The position numbers and the translations under genes were made by a program. The notes below the pieces were generated by a model that worked only from the letters and a program-made list of their open reading frames with translations, did not search any database and was not told the DNA's origin. A stretch of DNA of 64,000 nucleotides from Deinococcales bacterium (GTDB lineage Bacteria; Deinococcota; Deinococci; Deinococcales; JAAFIG01): assembly GCA_025359505.1 (NCBI GenBank), contig JANYHH010000038.1:1-64000 (forward strand), written 5' to 3'. Positions 8,490 to 17,034 of this stretch are shown piece by piece. The stretch's first letter is position 1; each line of letters begins with the position of its first letter.

Positions 8490-9515
8490 CTATCGCCGAA
8501 CAGTCAAGATGTCCTCGAGATTGCCACCACCGCTGGGGCGGGCGCGGAATAGGTACGGGCCGGGGCTGATCGGCGTGCCGTTCACGCGCACTTCGTAATG
8601 CAGGTGCGGCCCCGACGAGTAGCCAGTGCTGCCTGTCAGTGCGATCAAGTCGTTGACATTTACGCGCTGACCAACTTTGACCAGTATTTTCGAGAGATGC
8701 CCGTAGAGCGTCTGATAACCGTAACCGTGGTTGACGACCACGTGAAATCCGTAACCCACGTTCGTCCAGCCAGCCGTTTCGACGATGCCCGGCGCGGTGA
8801 CGTTGACGGGCGTACCGATGCCCGTGGCGATGTCCCAACCCGTGTGACGTTCAAAACGCCCGCTGGGCCCGAACCTCGAGCCGAATTTGGAGGTGATTCG
8901 CCCGCTGGTCGGGAAGCCGGACGGAATTGCGGCTTCAGCCCGCAACTGCCCGCCAAGCGGCTCGAGTGCATTGCCGAAATCGTTATTCACCACGCTCAGT
9001 TGCGCGTCTAAGGCGCTGAGCATTGCAAACGGGTCTGTTTCCAGCAGGTCTGGGTTGCCACCGCGTGGCTTGGTGCTGGCCCGCGTAACCTTGACGCCAG
9101 CGCGATCCGCGACGGCCTGCACTTGCGCTTCCAAGTTTTGCAGGCGCAATCCCAGTTTGCGCGATTGATCGCTCAGCGCGGCAACCTTGCCTTGCTCGAG
9201 GTTAAGCTGTCGCTCCAAATCGGCTTTTTGCGCGGCGAGCTGCTGCTCCAAACCAGCCTTTTGCGCCTCCAGATTGACTTTATCAGCCAAAAGCGCGAAG
9301 TTCGTACCGACGCTACCCGCCAGCAACACGGGCGCTCCGAATGCCCCCAAGCCAACGCACAAACCGATCGCGGCCGCGGCGACCAACCAGCCCCAACGCA
9401 AGGAAAAGCGTCTCGAGCCGCCGCTGGCCGCATCTGGGATGACGAGTACCGTCATGCCGGAGCGCACGGGTTTGCGTTTGATGATGGCATCATCAGCGGG
9501 TTTGCGGGGCCACAT
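8490..9515 (-). CDS. M23 family metallo-endopeptidase, membrane anchored with coiled coil
   Basis: 341 residues. A short cytoplasmic segment precedes one membrane helix (about 41-68, LVAAAAIGLCVGLGAFGAPV), then a coiled coil (about 75-140, rich in Lys, Gln and Glu), a linker, and the C-terminal LytM/M23 domain (about 215-335). Zinc ligands are visible: His and Asp in RHTGWDIA and the H-x-H in GPHLHYEV. It should cleave peptidoglycan cross-links in the periplasm. It precedes bactofilin on the same strand, supporting a shape or growth role. Confidence 0.92.
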   Translation of the reverse strand: MWPRKPADDAIIKRKPVRSGMTVLVIPDAASGGSRRFSLRWGWLVAAAAIGLCVGLGAFGAPVLLAGSVGTNFALLADKVNLEAQKAGLEQQLAAQKADLERQLNLEQGKVAALSDQSRKLGLRLQNLEAQVQAVADRAGVKVTRASTKPRGGNPDLLETDPFAMLSALDAQLSVVNNDFGNALEPLGGQLRAEAAIPSGFPTSGRITSKFGSRFGPSGRFERHTGWDIATGIGTPVNVTAPGIVETAGWTNVGYGFHVVVNHGYGYQTLYGHLSKILVKVGQRVNVNDLIALTGSTGYSSGPHLHYEVRVNGTPISPGPYLFRARPSGGGNLEDILTVRR

Positions 9516-9623
9516 CTAAAAGTTAGTTTAGCCGATCTAAACTGGAAACTTGGTGATTTACCGGGTTGACTTGGGTCGAGTGAATTGTGTAAAGGTCTAC
9601 AAAACTGTTGCGGTAATCTTTGA

Positions 9624-9675
9624 GCAGTGCTGAGTTCGCTTGTCCTCGAGCAATGCTGAGTTCGCTTGTCCTCGA
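9624..9675. repeat. Two tandem 26-bp units upstream of SPFH gene
   Basis: Units 9624-9649 and 9650-9675 differ at a single base (gcag versus gcaa at the start), and each ends in CTCGAG. They lie in the divergent spacer between the M23 and SPFH genes. I see no further copies. Confidence 0.8.
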
Positions 9676-9781
9676 GCGATTGGGAACGGTCACTGCATTG
9701 GGGGCGTACTGTGAAGCTGAGAGCGAGATGAAGCACTGGGGCTGCGCGGCAGCCCCCGATGGACTCGCTCGAGGAGGCGTT

Positions 9782-10735
9782 ATGGGATTTTCAGTTTTAA
9801 TCATTATCGTCGGAATCGCGGCTGTTGTAGCCAGCGCAGCCCAGAAGCAGTTCGCACGCTTTCGCGTGCCCGGCATGGCGGCGATTGTCCTCGGTGCGGT
9901 GCTGTGGATCGTGGCGGCGGCGCTGATCAGCGTTCCCGTCGGTACGGTCGCGGTGATCGTCAACCGCTTTACGGGCCTGAAACCCGATGGTTTGCTGCCC
10001 GGTACACACATCATCGTGCCCGGCGTCGAATCACCGTTCTTCTACAACGCCCGTTTGCAGGAACTCACCTTATCTCGGCGCGGCGAGGGCGGCGCGAACA
10101 TCGACGAGAGCATCAAAGCGCTCAGCAAAGAGGGTTTGGAGATCAGCGTTGACGTGACCGTGCAATACCAGATTATCCCGTCCAAAGCCCCAATCATTCA
10201 TGAGCAGATCGGCCCAGATTTTGAAACCGTCATCATCCGCCCGCAGGTGAGATCTGAAGTCAGAAACGGTATTGGCCAGTTCAATGCCGCTGAACTGATC
10301 AGCACCAAGCGCAAGGAGTTGGAGACGCTGATCGTCAAGAATTTAGAAGCGGCGTTCCAAAAGGCCAACATTGACCTCAAAGCCATCCTGCTGCGCGAAG
10401 TACGCATTCCCGACAGCGTTGCCAAAGCCATCGAGGAAAAGCAAACAGCCGAACAGCGTGTGCAGACCGAGCGCAACAACCGCGACGCCGAACGCATCCG
10501 CGCTGACACAGCGGTCGTCAAAGCCGAGGGCGAGTCAAAGGCGGCCATTGCCCGTGCGAACGGTGAAGCCCGCTCGATCAGTCTGCGCGGCGCGGCCCTG
10601 AAAAGCTTTCCGCAATTGATTCAGTTAACGGTCGCTGAAAAGCTCGCGCCGAGCATTCAAACGGTGATGATTCCGTCCAACGGCAATTTTCTCTTAAACC
10701 TGCAAGACCTGACGCGTCCAGCCGCGACGAAATAA
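9782..10735 (+). CDS. SPFH / prohibitin-like membrane protein
   Basis: 317 residues. The ATG at 9782 follows GAGGAGG. Two hydrophobic segments lie at the N-terminus (SVLIIIVGIAAVVASA and AAIVLGAVLWIVAAALI), followed by a band 7 domain (about 55-215; VPVGTVAVIVNRFTG, then VQYQI) and a charged helical tail with EEKQTAEQRVQTE. The pattern fits prohibitin/HflK-like scaffolds that form membrane rings and often control membrane proteases. It is not linked to the flotillin at 3.9 kb and is distinct from it. The 225-base spacer after it holds a GTAGGGGC palindrome that could end its transcript. Confidence 0.88.
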   Translation: MGFSVLIIIVGIAAVVASAAQKQFARFRVPGMAAIVLGAVLWIVAAALISVPVGTVAVIVNRFTGLKPDGLLPGTHIIVPGVESPFFYNARLQELTLSRRGEGGANIDESIKALSKEGLEISVDVTVQYQIIPSKAPIIHEQIGPDFETVIIRPQVRSEVRNGIGQFNAAELISTKRKELETLIVKNLEAAFQKANIDLKAILLREVRIPDSVAKAIEEKQTAEQRVQTERNNRDAERIRADTAVVKAEGESKAAIARANGEARSISLRGAALKSFPQLIQLTVAEKLAPSIQTVMIPSNGNFLLNLQDLTRPAATK

Positions 10736-10788
10736 GCGACTCGAGATGGCTCGAGTCCAGTTGTCTTCGCAGACGTGAGGGAAGACTC

Positions 10789-10816
10789 GTAGGGGCATAG
10801 CACGCTACGCCCCTAC
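10789..10816. repeat. GTAGGGGC palindromic element (copy a)
   Basis: Ends GTAGGGGC and GCCCCTAC enclose a nearly self-complementary core (ATAGC / GCTAC), 28 bases in all. It lies between the SPFH gene and fur. Related elements occur near 28.2, 36.7, 41.4, 60.2 and 62.1 kb. Confidence 0.75.
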
Positions 10817-10960
10817 CCACTGTGCAGCGCCACGCCGAATCCCTGATGTAACTCGAGCAATACAGCGAAGTTCAACCACTTTGAATTTGGGAATTGATTG
10901 GTTGCCTCACCTTGCTCAAAACTCGTATTTTTTCATCCCGCCCTTGGGTAAACTGCGCTC

Positions 10961-11359
10961 ATGACTGTGCAGCGCAATACGCGGCAACGCGACAAGATCC
11001 TCCAAGTGCTTGAAACGGCTGAAGGGCCGCTGACCACGCAGGGCATCCTCGAGCGTGCGCGGGCCGATTTGCCGCAGCTTGGATTGGCGACCGTTTATCG
11101 CACGGTGGCACTGTTGCAGGGTGACGGGCGGATCAGCCCCGTGCGCTTGCCCGGTGAGGAACCGCGCTTTGAACCCGTGCGGGCTAAGCACCATCACCAT
11201 TTCGCCTGCACCAATTGCCAGCGCGTGCTGGAGCTGGATTTCTGCCCAGTGCATCTGCCTTCTGGGACGGTGCTGCCCAACGGCTTGAAGGTGCTGGATC
11301 ACCATTTGACGCTTTACGGCTTGTGCGATCTGTGCGACGCGGCCGGGCAGGTCGCGTGA
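10961..11359 (+). CDS. fur: Fur family metal-dependent repressor
   Basis: 132 residues. The N-terminal winged helix (about 5-80; ILERARADLPQLGLATVYRT is the recognition region) is followed by the metal-binding dimer domain with HHHHFACTNC and a second CDLC pair, the structural zinc site of Fur/PerR/Zur proteins. Which metal it senses cannot be decided by eye; the compact size and preserved Cys pairs also fit Zur or PerR. It overlaps the start of the YibE/F-like gene by 4 bases, so they are co-transcribed and the membrane protein may be metal-related. Confidence 0.88.
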   Translation: MTVQRNTRQRDKILQVLETAEGPLTTQGILERARADLPQLGLATVYRTVALLQGDGRISPVRLPGEEPRFEPVRAKHHHHFACTNCQRVLELDFCPVHLPSGTVLPNGLKVLDHHLTLYGLCDLCDAAGQVA

Positions 11360-12837
11360 CTCAAGCTTTTGCATCGCCTCGAGCGTGTGTGTCTCGAGCA
11401 TTATTCGCTCGAGCATTGCTGGTGATCTGCTTCGTTCTCTTCTCGAGTTTCGCGCTGGCGCAGCAGGTCGCCCCGGTTGAGCCGCTGCCGACGCAGCCGG
11501 ACTTGCCCCCACCAGCGGTCAGCGGCGTGATCGAGCGCCCGGCCGCGCCGGGCAGTGGCACGGACTTTGAAGTGCGCCTTGCCACGGGCAAACTGGTGAA
11601 CGTCGTGGATGACCTCGGCAGCGCCAAACTCGGCGCGACCGCCCTAGTGGTGGAGCAGAAACTCTCCAGCGGCATGAGCATTTACAGAATCTCTCCCGGC
11701 GAGCAACCCGAGTACATTGAGGGGCGCGTGCAGCGCGTTTCAAACGCCCCGCCTGACAAAAGCACGCCGCAGACGCTCGAGGTCAAACTTGTCAGCGGTA
11801 AAACCGTATCCGCGCAGGACGACTCGAGGCGCTTTTTAGCTGGCGATGAGATTCAGGTTTACCCGACTCTGGGGCCCAGCAACGAGTTTTTGTTTTACGC
11901 CAACGATTACGTGCGGCGCGGCGGGTTGCTGTGGCTGGTGATCGCGTTTGTAGCGATAGCGGCGCTGGTCGGGCGCGGCAAGGGCTTGCGGGCGGTGATC
12001 GGCATGGCGATCAGTTTGGGCGTGATTCTGCTGTTGATCGTCCCGGCGATTGTCGCGGGTTGGAATCCCGTGCTGATCGCCATTCTCGGCTCGAGTTTGA
12101 TTCTGGCGGCCAGCGTCTACTTCGTGCATGGGTTCAACTGGACTTCGCACAGCAGTCTGGCGGCGACCGTCGCCGCCGCGATCATTACACTGGGCTTAGC
12201 CTATTTATTCTCGAGTCTCACCAGTTTGACGGGACTCGGGGCGGAGGAGGGGACGTTCATCTTGCAGCTATCAACGGCGGCGGGTGTGACGGTCAATCTG
12301 CGGGCGCTGCTGATTGCGGGCATTTTGATTGGGGCGCTCGGGGCATTGGTCGACAGCACGGTCGCGCAGGCGGCCGTCGTGCGCGAGTTGAGCAACTTAA
12401 ACCCCAATCTGGACTGGCGGCAACTGTATAAAAGCGGCATGGGCGTCGGCTTCGACCACATCGGTAGCCTCGTCAACACGTTAGTGCTCGCCAATCTCGG
12501 ATCATCCCTGCCGCTGTGGGTGGTGTTCACGCTCGGCGACGTGAAATTCGCGCAGGCATTAAACCTCGAGTTGGTCGCCACGGAGATCGTTCACGCGCTG
12601 GTCGGCTGCATCGGTTTGATTCTGGCTGTGCCACTGGCGACATTATTGGCGGCGCTGCTCTTCAGAGGCGGGCGTCATCCGGGTTCGGACAACGTTCACG
12701 GTCACGCGCAGGTTTACAACCCGCAAACCCGCACCGAAGCGCTGATCGACGCCTTGCAAAAACCCGTTGTCGCGGGAACTCGAGCCTCGCGCCTCGATGT
12801 CAGCAAACTGCTCGAGCCTCCCAGAGACCAACCTTGA
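11356..12837 (+). CDS. YibE/F-like multipass membrane protein
   Basis: About 493 residues from the GTG at 11356, which overlaps the fur stop as GTGA. The N-terminal signal-like helix (ALLVICFVLFSSFALAQQ) leads to an extracytoplasmic beta-rich region (about 40-190), followed by seven or eight membrane segments (from WLVIAFVAIAALVG to LAVPLATLLAALLF). The arrangement and motifs such as GLGAEEGTF and the VDSTVAQ segment match YibE/F proteins, whose transport function remains unproven. Linkage to fur suggests a metal or stress connection (inference). Confidence 0.85.
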   Translation: MTQAFASPRACVSRALFARALLVICFVLFSSFALAQQVAPVEPLPTQPDLPPPAVSGVIERPAAPGSGTDFEVRLATGKLVNVVDDLGSAKLGATALVVEQKLSSGMSIYRISPGEQPEYIEGRVQRVSNAPPDKSTPQTLEVKLVSGKTVSAQDDSRRFLAGDEIQVYPTLGPSNEFLFYANDYVRRGGLLWLVIAFVAIAALVGRGKGLRAVIGMAISLGVILLLIVPAIVAGWNPVLIAILGSSLILAASVYFVHGFNWTSHSSLAATVAAAIITLGLAYLFSSLTSLTGLGAEEGTFILQLSTAAGVTVNLRALLIAGILIGALGALVDSTVAQAAVVRELSNLNPNLDWRQLYKSGMGVGFDHIGSLVNTLVLANLGSSLPLWVVFTLGDVKFAQALNLELVATEIVHALVGCIGLILAVPLATLLAALLFRGGRHPGSDNVHGHAQVYNPQTRTEALIDALQKPVVAGTRASRLDVSKLLEPPRDQP

Positions 12838-13142
12838 GGCTCGAGTGGTTGCCCGTGCTGGGCTTGGGGCTGTACGCCGCGAACGTCGCGCTCGGGCTGG
12901 GGTTGCAATGGCGGCTCTGGAGTCTGCACCGCGCCAAGTGGGTGCATCACGCGCTGTACTTCGCGGTTTGCGTGACGGCGCTGCTGGCTGGTTACGCACT
13001 GGTGATCCTCGAGCGGCGCTGGTGGATGCTATTGGTCACGGTTGCGTGCTTGGCGTGGTTGCCCAGAGCGCGGGGCGGCACGCGGTTGCACCGCAGTTTG
13101 ACGCTAACTGGCCTGCTGGCTTACGTTCTCGCGCTGATCTGA
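12834..13142 (+). CDS. Small membrane protein of unknown function
   Basis: About 102 residues. No ATG is available; a TTG at 12834 overlaps the preceding stop (TTGA), so translational coupling is likely. Three or four hydrophobic segments are seen (WLPVLGLGLYAANVALGLGL, HALYFAVCVTALLAGYAL, WWMLLVTVACLAWL, LTLTGLLAYVLAL). I do not recognise a family. Tight overlap with the YibE/F gene suggests that it works with that protein, for instance as a small subunit. Confidence 0.6.
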   Translation: MRLEWLPVLGLGLYAANVALGLGLQWRLWSLHRAKWVHHALYFAVCVTALLAGYALVILERRWWMLLVTVACLAWLPRARGGTRLHRSLTLTGLLAYVLALI

Positions 13143-13212
13143 GCGGTTAGTTTAGGTGTCAGCAGCGGTCTCGAGGGTAAACTGAAGCTCGAGTGAGTGA
13201 AAGGTTCGCAAT

Positions 13213-14040
13213 ATGGATTTCTTCGAGGTCTTACAAGGGCGTAAAACCACCAACGGGCCATTCGATCCTCGAGCGGTCAGCCAAGCCCATCAGCACGCGC
13301 TGATGGAAGCCGCCAGCCGCGCCCCGTCGCATTTCAACTCGCAGCCGTGGCGCTTCGTGCTGATCGAGGACAAAACGACGATCTCCAAAGTCGCGCAGGT
13401 CGCGGGCGCATCGATGGAGAAGCTGATTCACGATGGGCTATTTTTCGAGCGTTACCGCCCGTACTTTCGATTTTCACAAAAGGAACTCGAGGCTCGGGGT
13501 GACGGCATTCACTTTGATCAGTTGCCCGGGCCACTCAAACCCTTCGCCAAGCAGGTGATGAGTCCGACGGGCGTCGGAATCATGCGTAACCTCGGTGTGC
13601 CCCGGATGCTCGGGCGCGATAACCACGACCTCGTGGCGGGTAGCCCGCTGCTGATGGGCGTGCTGCTGGATAAAGAGGAGTACAAACCCGGCAAACTGAG
13701 CGGTTTCTACAGTGTTTTTGGGATGGGTGCGGCGATGGAGAACATCTGGCTGACCACGCACGCGCTGGGGATGGGGATTCAGTTCATCAGCACGCCGATG
13801 GAAATCCCCGAGATGTGGCAGCAACTCGTGACGCTCCTTCGCGTGCCGGACAATCTGGAATTGATGGCGATCTACCGCCTCGGATACGCCAAGGAGGGCA
13901 ACCGCCGCCCGAGCATCGATTGGAGCAGCCGCCACCGCAAGAAGTTATCGCAGTACGTCTACCGCGAGTCCTGCGACTCACCAGAATCGGATACCGACCT
14001 CAGTCCACAGCCAGCCGCGCACGGTATACCCCGACGATGA
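13213..14040 (+). CDS. Nitroreductase family FMN oxidoreductase
   Basis: 275 residues. The ATG follows a weak GAAAGG site. The FMN-binding start of the family is clear ([14 protein letters not shown], about 36-49), as is the central helix [20 protein letters not shown] and the C-terminal YRLGYAKEG. An insert of about 50 residues (about 75-135) makes it longer than typical nitroreductases. The last 25 residues are Ser/Pro-rich and look dispensable. Its stop codon overlaps the start of the type III polyketide synthase (ATGA), so the oxidoreductase may tailor the polyketide product (inference). Confidence 0.85.
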   Translation: MDFFEVLQGRKTTNGPFDPRAVSQAHQHALMEAASRAPSHFNSQPWRFVLIEDKTTISKVAQVAGASMEKLIHDGLFFERYRPYFRFSQKELEARGDGIHFDQLPGPLKPFAKQVMSPTGVGIMRNLGVPRMLGRDNHDLVAGSPLLMGVLLDKEEYKPGKLSGFYSVFGMGAAMENIWLTTHALGMGIQFISTPMEIPEMWQQLVTLLRVPDNLELMAIYRLGYAKEGNRRPSIDWSSRHRKKLSQYVYRESCDSPESDTDLSPQPAAHGIPRR

Positions 14041-15110
14041 ATTCCGCAGCCAACCACTCAATCAATCCCAAAGTCGTCAGCGTCGGTACGGCCTTACCGC
14101 AGTACAGCGTCACGCAAGCAGAAGCTCGAGCGCTGACCAGAGCGATTTTCAGCGATCCCAGCCGCGATCTCGAGCGGCTGCTGAGGGTCTTCGACAACGG
14201 TCACGTCAAAAAGCGCTACTTGAGTGCGCCTTTGGAATGGTATTACAGCAACCACACGTGGTCTGAGCGCAACGCGATTTACGTCTCGACCGCTTTGGAA
14301 CTGTCCGAACGCTCGATTCGCATTGCTTTGGAGCGAGCGAATTTATCCCCTCGAGATATGGACGCGATTTTTTACGTCTCCACGACGGGGCTGTCTACGC
14401 CGAGCATCGACAGTTTGCTGATGAAGCGACTGGACATGAAGCGCCATGCGACTCGAGTGCCAATCTGGGGCTTGGGCTGCGCGGGTGGTGCATCCGGCCT
14501 GAACCGCGCTCTGGATTACGCCCGCGCCTACCCGGGCAGCCGCGTCTTACTGGTGTCGTGCGAAACCAGCAGCCTGACCTTCCAAGCCAACGATCCGAGC
14601 CGCGCCAATCTGGTCAGCGTCAGCATCTTCGGTGATGGCTGCGCGGCCGCTGTCGTCTCATCCCATCCCGACGACACTGGTTTCGAGGCATTGCGCGGGC
14701 ACAGCACACTCTGGGACGACACCGAAGACGTGATGGGCTGGGAGGTTGTGGACAGCGGCATGAAGGTCACGCTCAGCAAAAGCGTGCCAGACGTGGTACA
14801 GAAATACATCCGCAGTGACGTTGAACTGGCGCTGAGGCCACTGGGCTTGCGGATTGCCGATTTGACGCATTTTGTCACACACCCCGGCGGCGAGAAAGTG
14901 CTGAGCGCCTTTTGCGACGCGCTGGGGATTCTGAGCTGCAAGCTCGAGGATGCGCGGCTGATCTTGGAAGCGCACGGCAACATGAGCAGCCCGACGGTGT
15001 TGTTTGCTCTGGAGCGGTTGCTGCTGCGTCAGCCTGCGAGCGGCGAGTACGGTTTGCTGACCGCGATGGGGCCGGGATTCTCGGCTGAGCATCTGGTGTT
15101 CAAAACTTAA
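14037..15110 (+). CDS. Type III polyketide synthase (chalcone/stilbene synthase family)
   Basis: 357 residues from the ATG at 14037, which overlaps the nitroreductase stop. The thiolase fold carries the full Cys-His-Asn triad: Cys148 in [11 protein letters not shown], His282 in FVTHPGG, and Asn315 in [10 protein letters not shown]. The FGDG motif (about 198-201) is present. These features fit a bacterial type III PKS that condenses malonyl-CoA onto an acyl-CoA starter to give alkylpyrones, resorcinols or phenols. The usual companion methyltransferase is not beside it. The stop codon shares a TTAA with the convergent gene. The product cannot be predicted. Confidence 0.9.
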   Translation: MNSAANHSINPKVVSVGTALPQYSVTQAEARALTRAIFSDPSRDLERLLRVFDNGHVKKRYLSAPLEWYYSNHTWSERNAIYVSTALELSERSIRIALERANLSPRDMDAIFYVSTTGLSTPSIDSLLMKRLDMKRHATRVPIWGLGCAGGASGLNRALDYARAYPGSRVLLVSCETSSLTFQANDPSRANLVSVSIFGDGCAAAVVSSHPDDTGFEALRGHSTLWDDTEDVMGWEVVDSGMKVTLSKSVPDVVQKYIRSDVELALRPLGLRIADLTHFVTHPGGEKVLSAFCDALGILSCKLEDARLILEAHGNMSSPTVLFALERLLLRQPASGEYGLLTAMGPGFSAEHLVFKT

Positions 15111-15616
15111 ACCGCCTCGAGCGTGACCGCAACGCTGCGCGGCGGCTCGAGAGCCAAGGCCGTAAAAACGCTTAACTCGAAGACGCCGGTCACGAACTCC
15201 TCGAGCGTGTCGAAGTCGTGGCGGTCAATCATCTGGTCGTTGGCTTTAAAGTCTGCGATTTCAAAACCTGTACCCGCGTACTCGAGCACCACGCTGAGGA
15301 TCACGAAGACCGTGCTGTCCTCATCCAGCGGCTCGAGGGTTCGGCAAACCATGATTTGGTAACCGGTCAGCTCGCCCGCTGTCACGGACTTGAACAGCCC
15401 CATGAACCCGCCGTTGCTCGAGTCCGCACCGCGCAGCTCGTCCCACTCTAGGCTCAGCGCGTCCCACTCGGGGTCAACCCAGTCAAACTTGACGTCGCGC
15501 TGGAACTCGAGCATGACTTTGAAGGTGCTGCCGAGCGTCAGGGTTTGCAGTGGCAATCCCCGAGCCGCGAGGAAATCCTCAAAAGCACGTTCAATCGCTG
15601 CCGAATCGGGCGTCAT
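15107..15616 (-). CDS. Unknown protein, paralogue of the next gene (copy 1)
   Basis: 169 residues with no recognised family. A start of type AFEDFLAARGLPLQTLTLGS leads to VMLEFQRDVKFDWV, a motif shared with the neighbouring gene at 15635-16309 (MLEFQHEVQLGWV). The protein is acidic and mostly beta-strand-like by alternating hydrophobicity, with no signal peptide or membrane helix. It lies 18 bases behind its paralogue and is probably co-transcribed with it. Together they look like a diverged tandem duplication. Confidence 0.75.
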   Translation of the reverse strand: MTPDSAAIERAFEDFLAARGLPLQTLTLGSTFKVMLEFQRDVKFDWVDPEWDALSLEWDELRGADSSNGGFMGLFKSVTAGELTGYQIMVCRTLEPLDEDSTVFVILSVVLEYAGTGFEIADFKANDQMIDRHDFDTLEEFVTGVFELSVFTALALEPPRSVAVTLEAV

Positions 15617-15634
15617 GACTGACAGAGTCTACGC

Positions 15635-16309
15635 TCAGACGTTGCTCGAGGCGATGTACGGACGAGCTTGCACTTGCTGCGCCCACGGTGGTGCTTCGAC
15701 CTGCACGCGGCGCTCGGGCAGCGTCGGGGTGACATTCACCTCCAAGGCGGGCACGCTGTTGGCGCGGATGAACGCGGGTTCGCGCATGATCGCCGCGAGA
15801 AAGTCGCGGCTCGAGTCGAACGCTCTGGAATCAAGCTCAAATTCTGTTAAGCCCTGAAAATCCCAGAGTTTGTATTCCAGTTCCAACGCGACCAGTGACT
15901 CGTCCAGATCAGCTTCCAAACGCCGGGCGACGCTGACCACGAATCGTCCGGGGCCGATGGGGACGCGCTGCGGACGTTTGAACAAGCCAAACGTGCCGAT
16001 TTGACGGATTTCAAAATGCGGGCGAACCTCGCCGCTGATGACGATAGCGTCCAATGTATTGACGGTCAGGATCTCGCCGAGAAAATCACTGAGCGTTTCG
16101 TCGTCCTCATCCTGCACCCAACCGAGCTGCACCTCGTGCTGAAACTCGAGCATCGTCCGCAGTGCCGCGCCAGCACACAAGCGATCCACGCGCAGCGCGA
16201 GCATGTTCAGGTATTCCCTGAATGCCAGTTGCAACTCGAGTTGTTGATACTCGGTGTCACGGATCACTTGTCTATTGTGAAGTGTCTGGGTGAGAGTTCC
16301 TTCCCTCAA
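15635..16309 (-). CDS. Unknown protein, paralogue of the previous gene (copy 2)
   Basis: Up to 224 residues. The start is uncertain: a TTG at 16309 or a GTG at 16267, neither with a good ribosome site. The core (about 25-190) aligns with the 15107-15616 product around AFREYLNMLALRVDRL and MLEFQHEVQLGWV, and again near the C-terminus (FELDSRAFDSSRDFLAAI versus MIDRHDFDTLEEFVTGVF). An extra C-terminal tail, Pro/Arg/Gln-rich, is absent from the sister. The function is unknown. It lies 20 bases downstream of bshB1. Confidence 0.7.
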   Translation of the reverse strand: MREGTLTQTLHNRQVIRDTEYQQLELQLAFREYLNMLALRVDRLCAGAALRTMLEFQHEVQLGWVQDEDDETLSDFLGEILTVNTLDAIVISGEVRPHFEIRQIGTFGLFKRPQRVPIGPGRFVVSVARRLEADLDESLVALELEYKLWDFQGLTEFELDSRAFDSSRDFLAAIMREPAFIRANSVPALEVNVTPTLPERRVQVEAPPWAQQVQARPYIASSNV

Positions 16310-16329
16310 CCCTCACGCGGATCTCAGAT

Positions 16330-17034
16330 TCAGGGCTTCCACAGCCACGGCGCGTTCGACTCGAAGGCTTCAGCCGCGTGGACGCCCGCGAACGCACCCC
16401 AGTAGATCATCCGCGCTCGGCGACGTTCCAGAATCAGTGGGCTGACCGTCGCTGAAACTTCCGCGCCCGTGAACTGACTGGCGTGTGCCAACACCGCCCG
16501 CTGCCAATCGCCCAGCACGCTCGAGACATCGGTCACTACATTCGCGGCAATGTCCGCGTTGCCCTGATAGTGCAGCACCTGCGACACGCGGTGCGGCCTC
16601 CCGTCCAGCGGCGCGTTTTTCAGCGCGGCGAAGTGAACGGCACAAAGCGCTACCCTCGCCGCACCGACGTGATCTGGGTGACGGTCGGACTCGTGCGGTA
16701 CGAGCAGCACCCGAGGGCGCAACTCGCGCAGCGCGGCCGCCAACTCGAGCCGATACGTCGGCGTGTCCATCACACTGCCGTCCGCCCAACGCAGATTCCC
16801 GCGATACGCCAAGCCCAGTATCCGCGCCGCTTCCAGCGCCTCGGCATCGCGGATTTCTGGCGTGCCGAGCGTGCCCAGCTCACCACGGGTCAACTCGAGT
16901 ATCCCGGTGCGCTTGCCCTGCGCCGCCGCGACCAGCAGCGTGCCGCCGCAACCGATCTCGGCATCGTCCGGGTGCGGTGCAATCGCCAGCAACTCGAGCG
17001 GTTCATTGGAGTTACCGTAGGTGCGGGTGCTCAC
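16330..17034 (-). CDS. bshB1: PIG-L family deacetylase, bacillithiol biosynthesis BshB1-type
   Basis: 234 residues. The zinc-binding signature AIAPHPDDAEIGCGGT opens the fold. LTRGELGTLGTPEIR and SDRHPDHVGA (third ligand and catalytic region) follow, and the C-terminal AEAFESNAPWLW resembles BshB1. It would deacetylate GlcNAc-malate to GlcN-malate on the way to bacillithiol, the low-molecular-weight thiol of Deinococcota and Firmicutes. The GTG start overlaps the plsY stop (GTGA). The chain-mates bshA and bshC are not in this window. Confidence 0.85.
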   Translation of the reverse strand: MSTRTYGNSNEPLELLAIAPHPDDAEIGCGGTLLVAAAQGKRTGILELTRGELGTLGTPEIRDAEALEAARILGLAYRGNLRWADGSVMDTPTYRLELAAALRELRPRVLLVPHESDRHPDHVGAARVALCAVHFAALKNAPLDGRPHRVSQVLHYQGNADIAANVVTDVSSVLGDWQRAVLAHASQFTGAEVSATVSPLILERRRARMIYWGAFAGVHAAEAFESNAPWLWKP

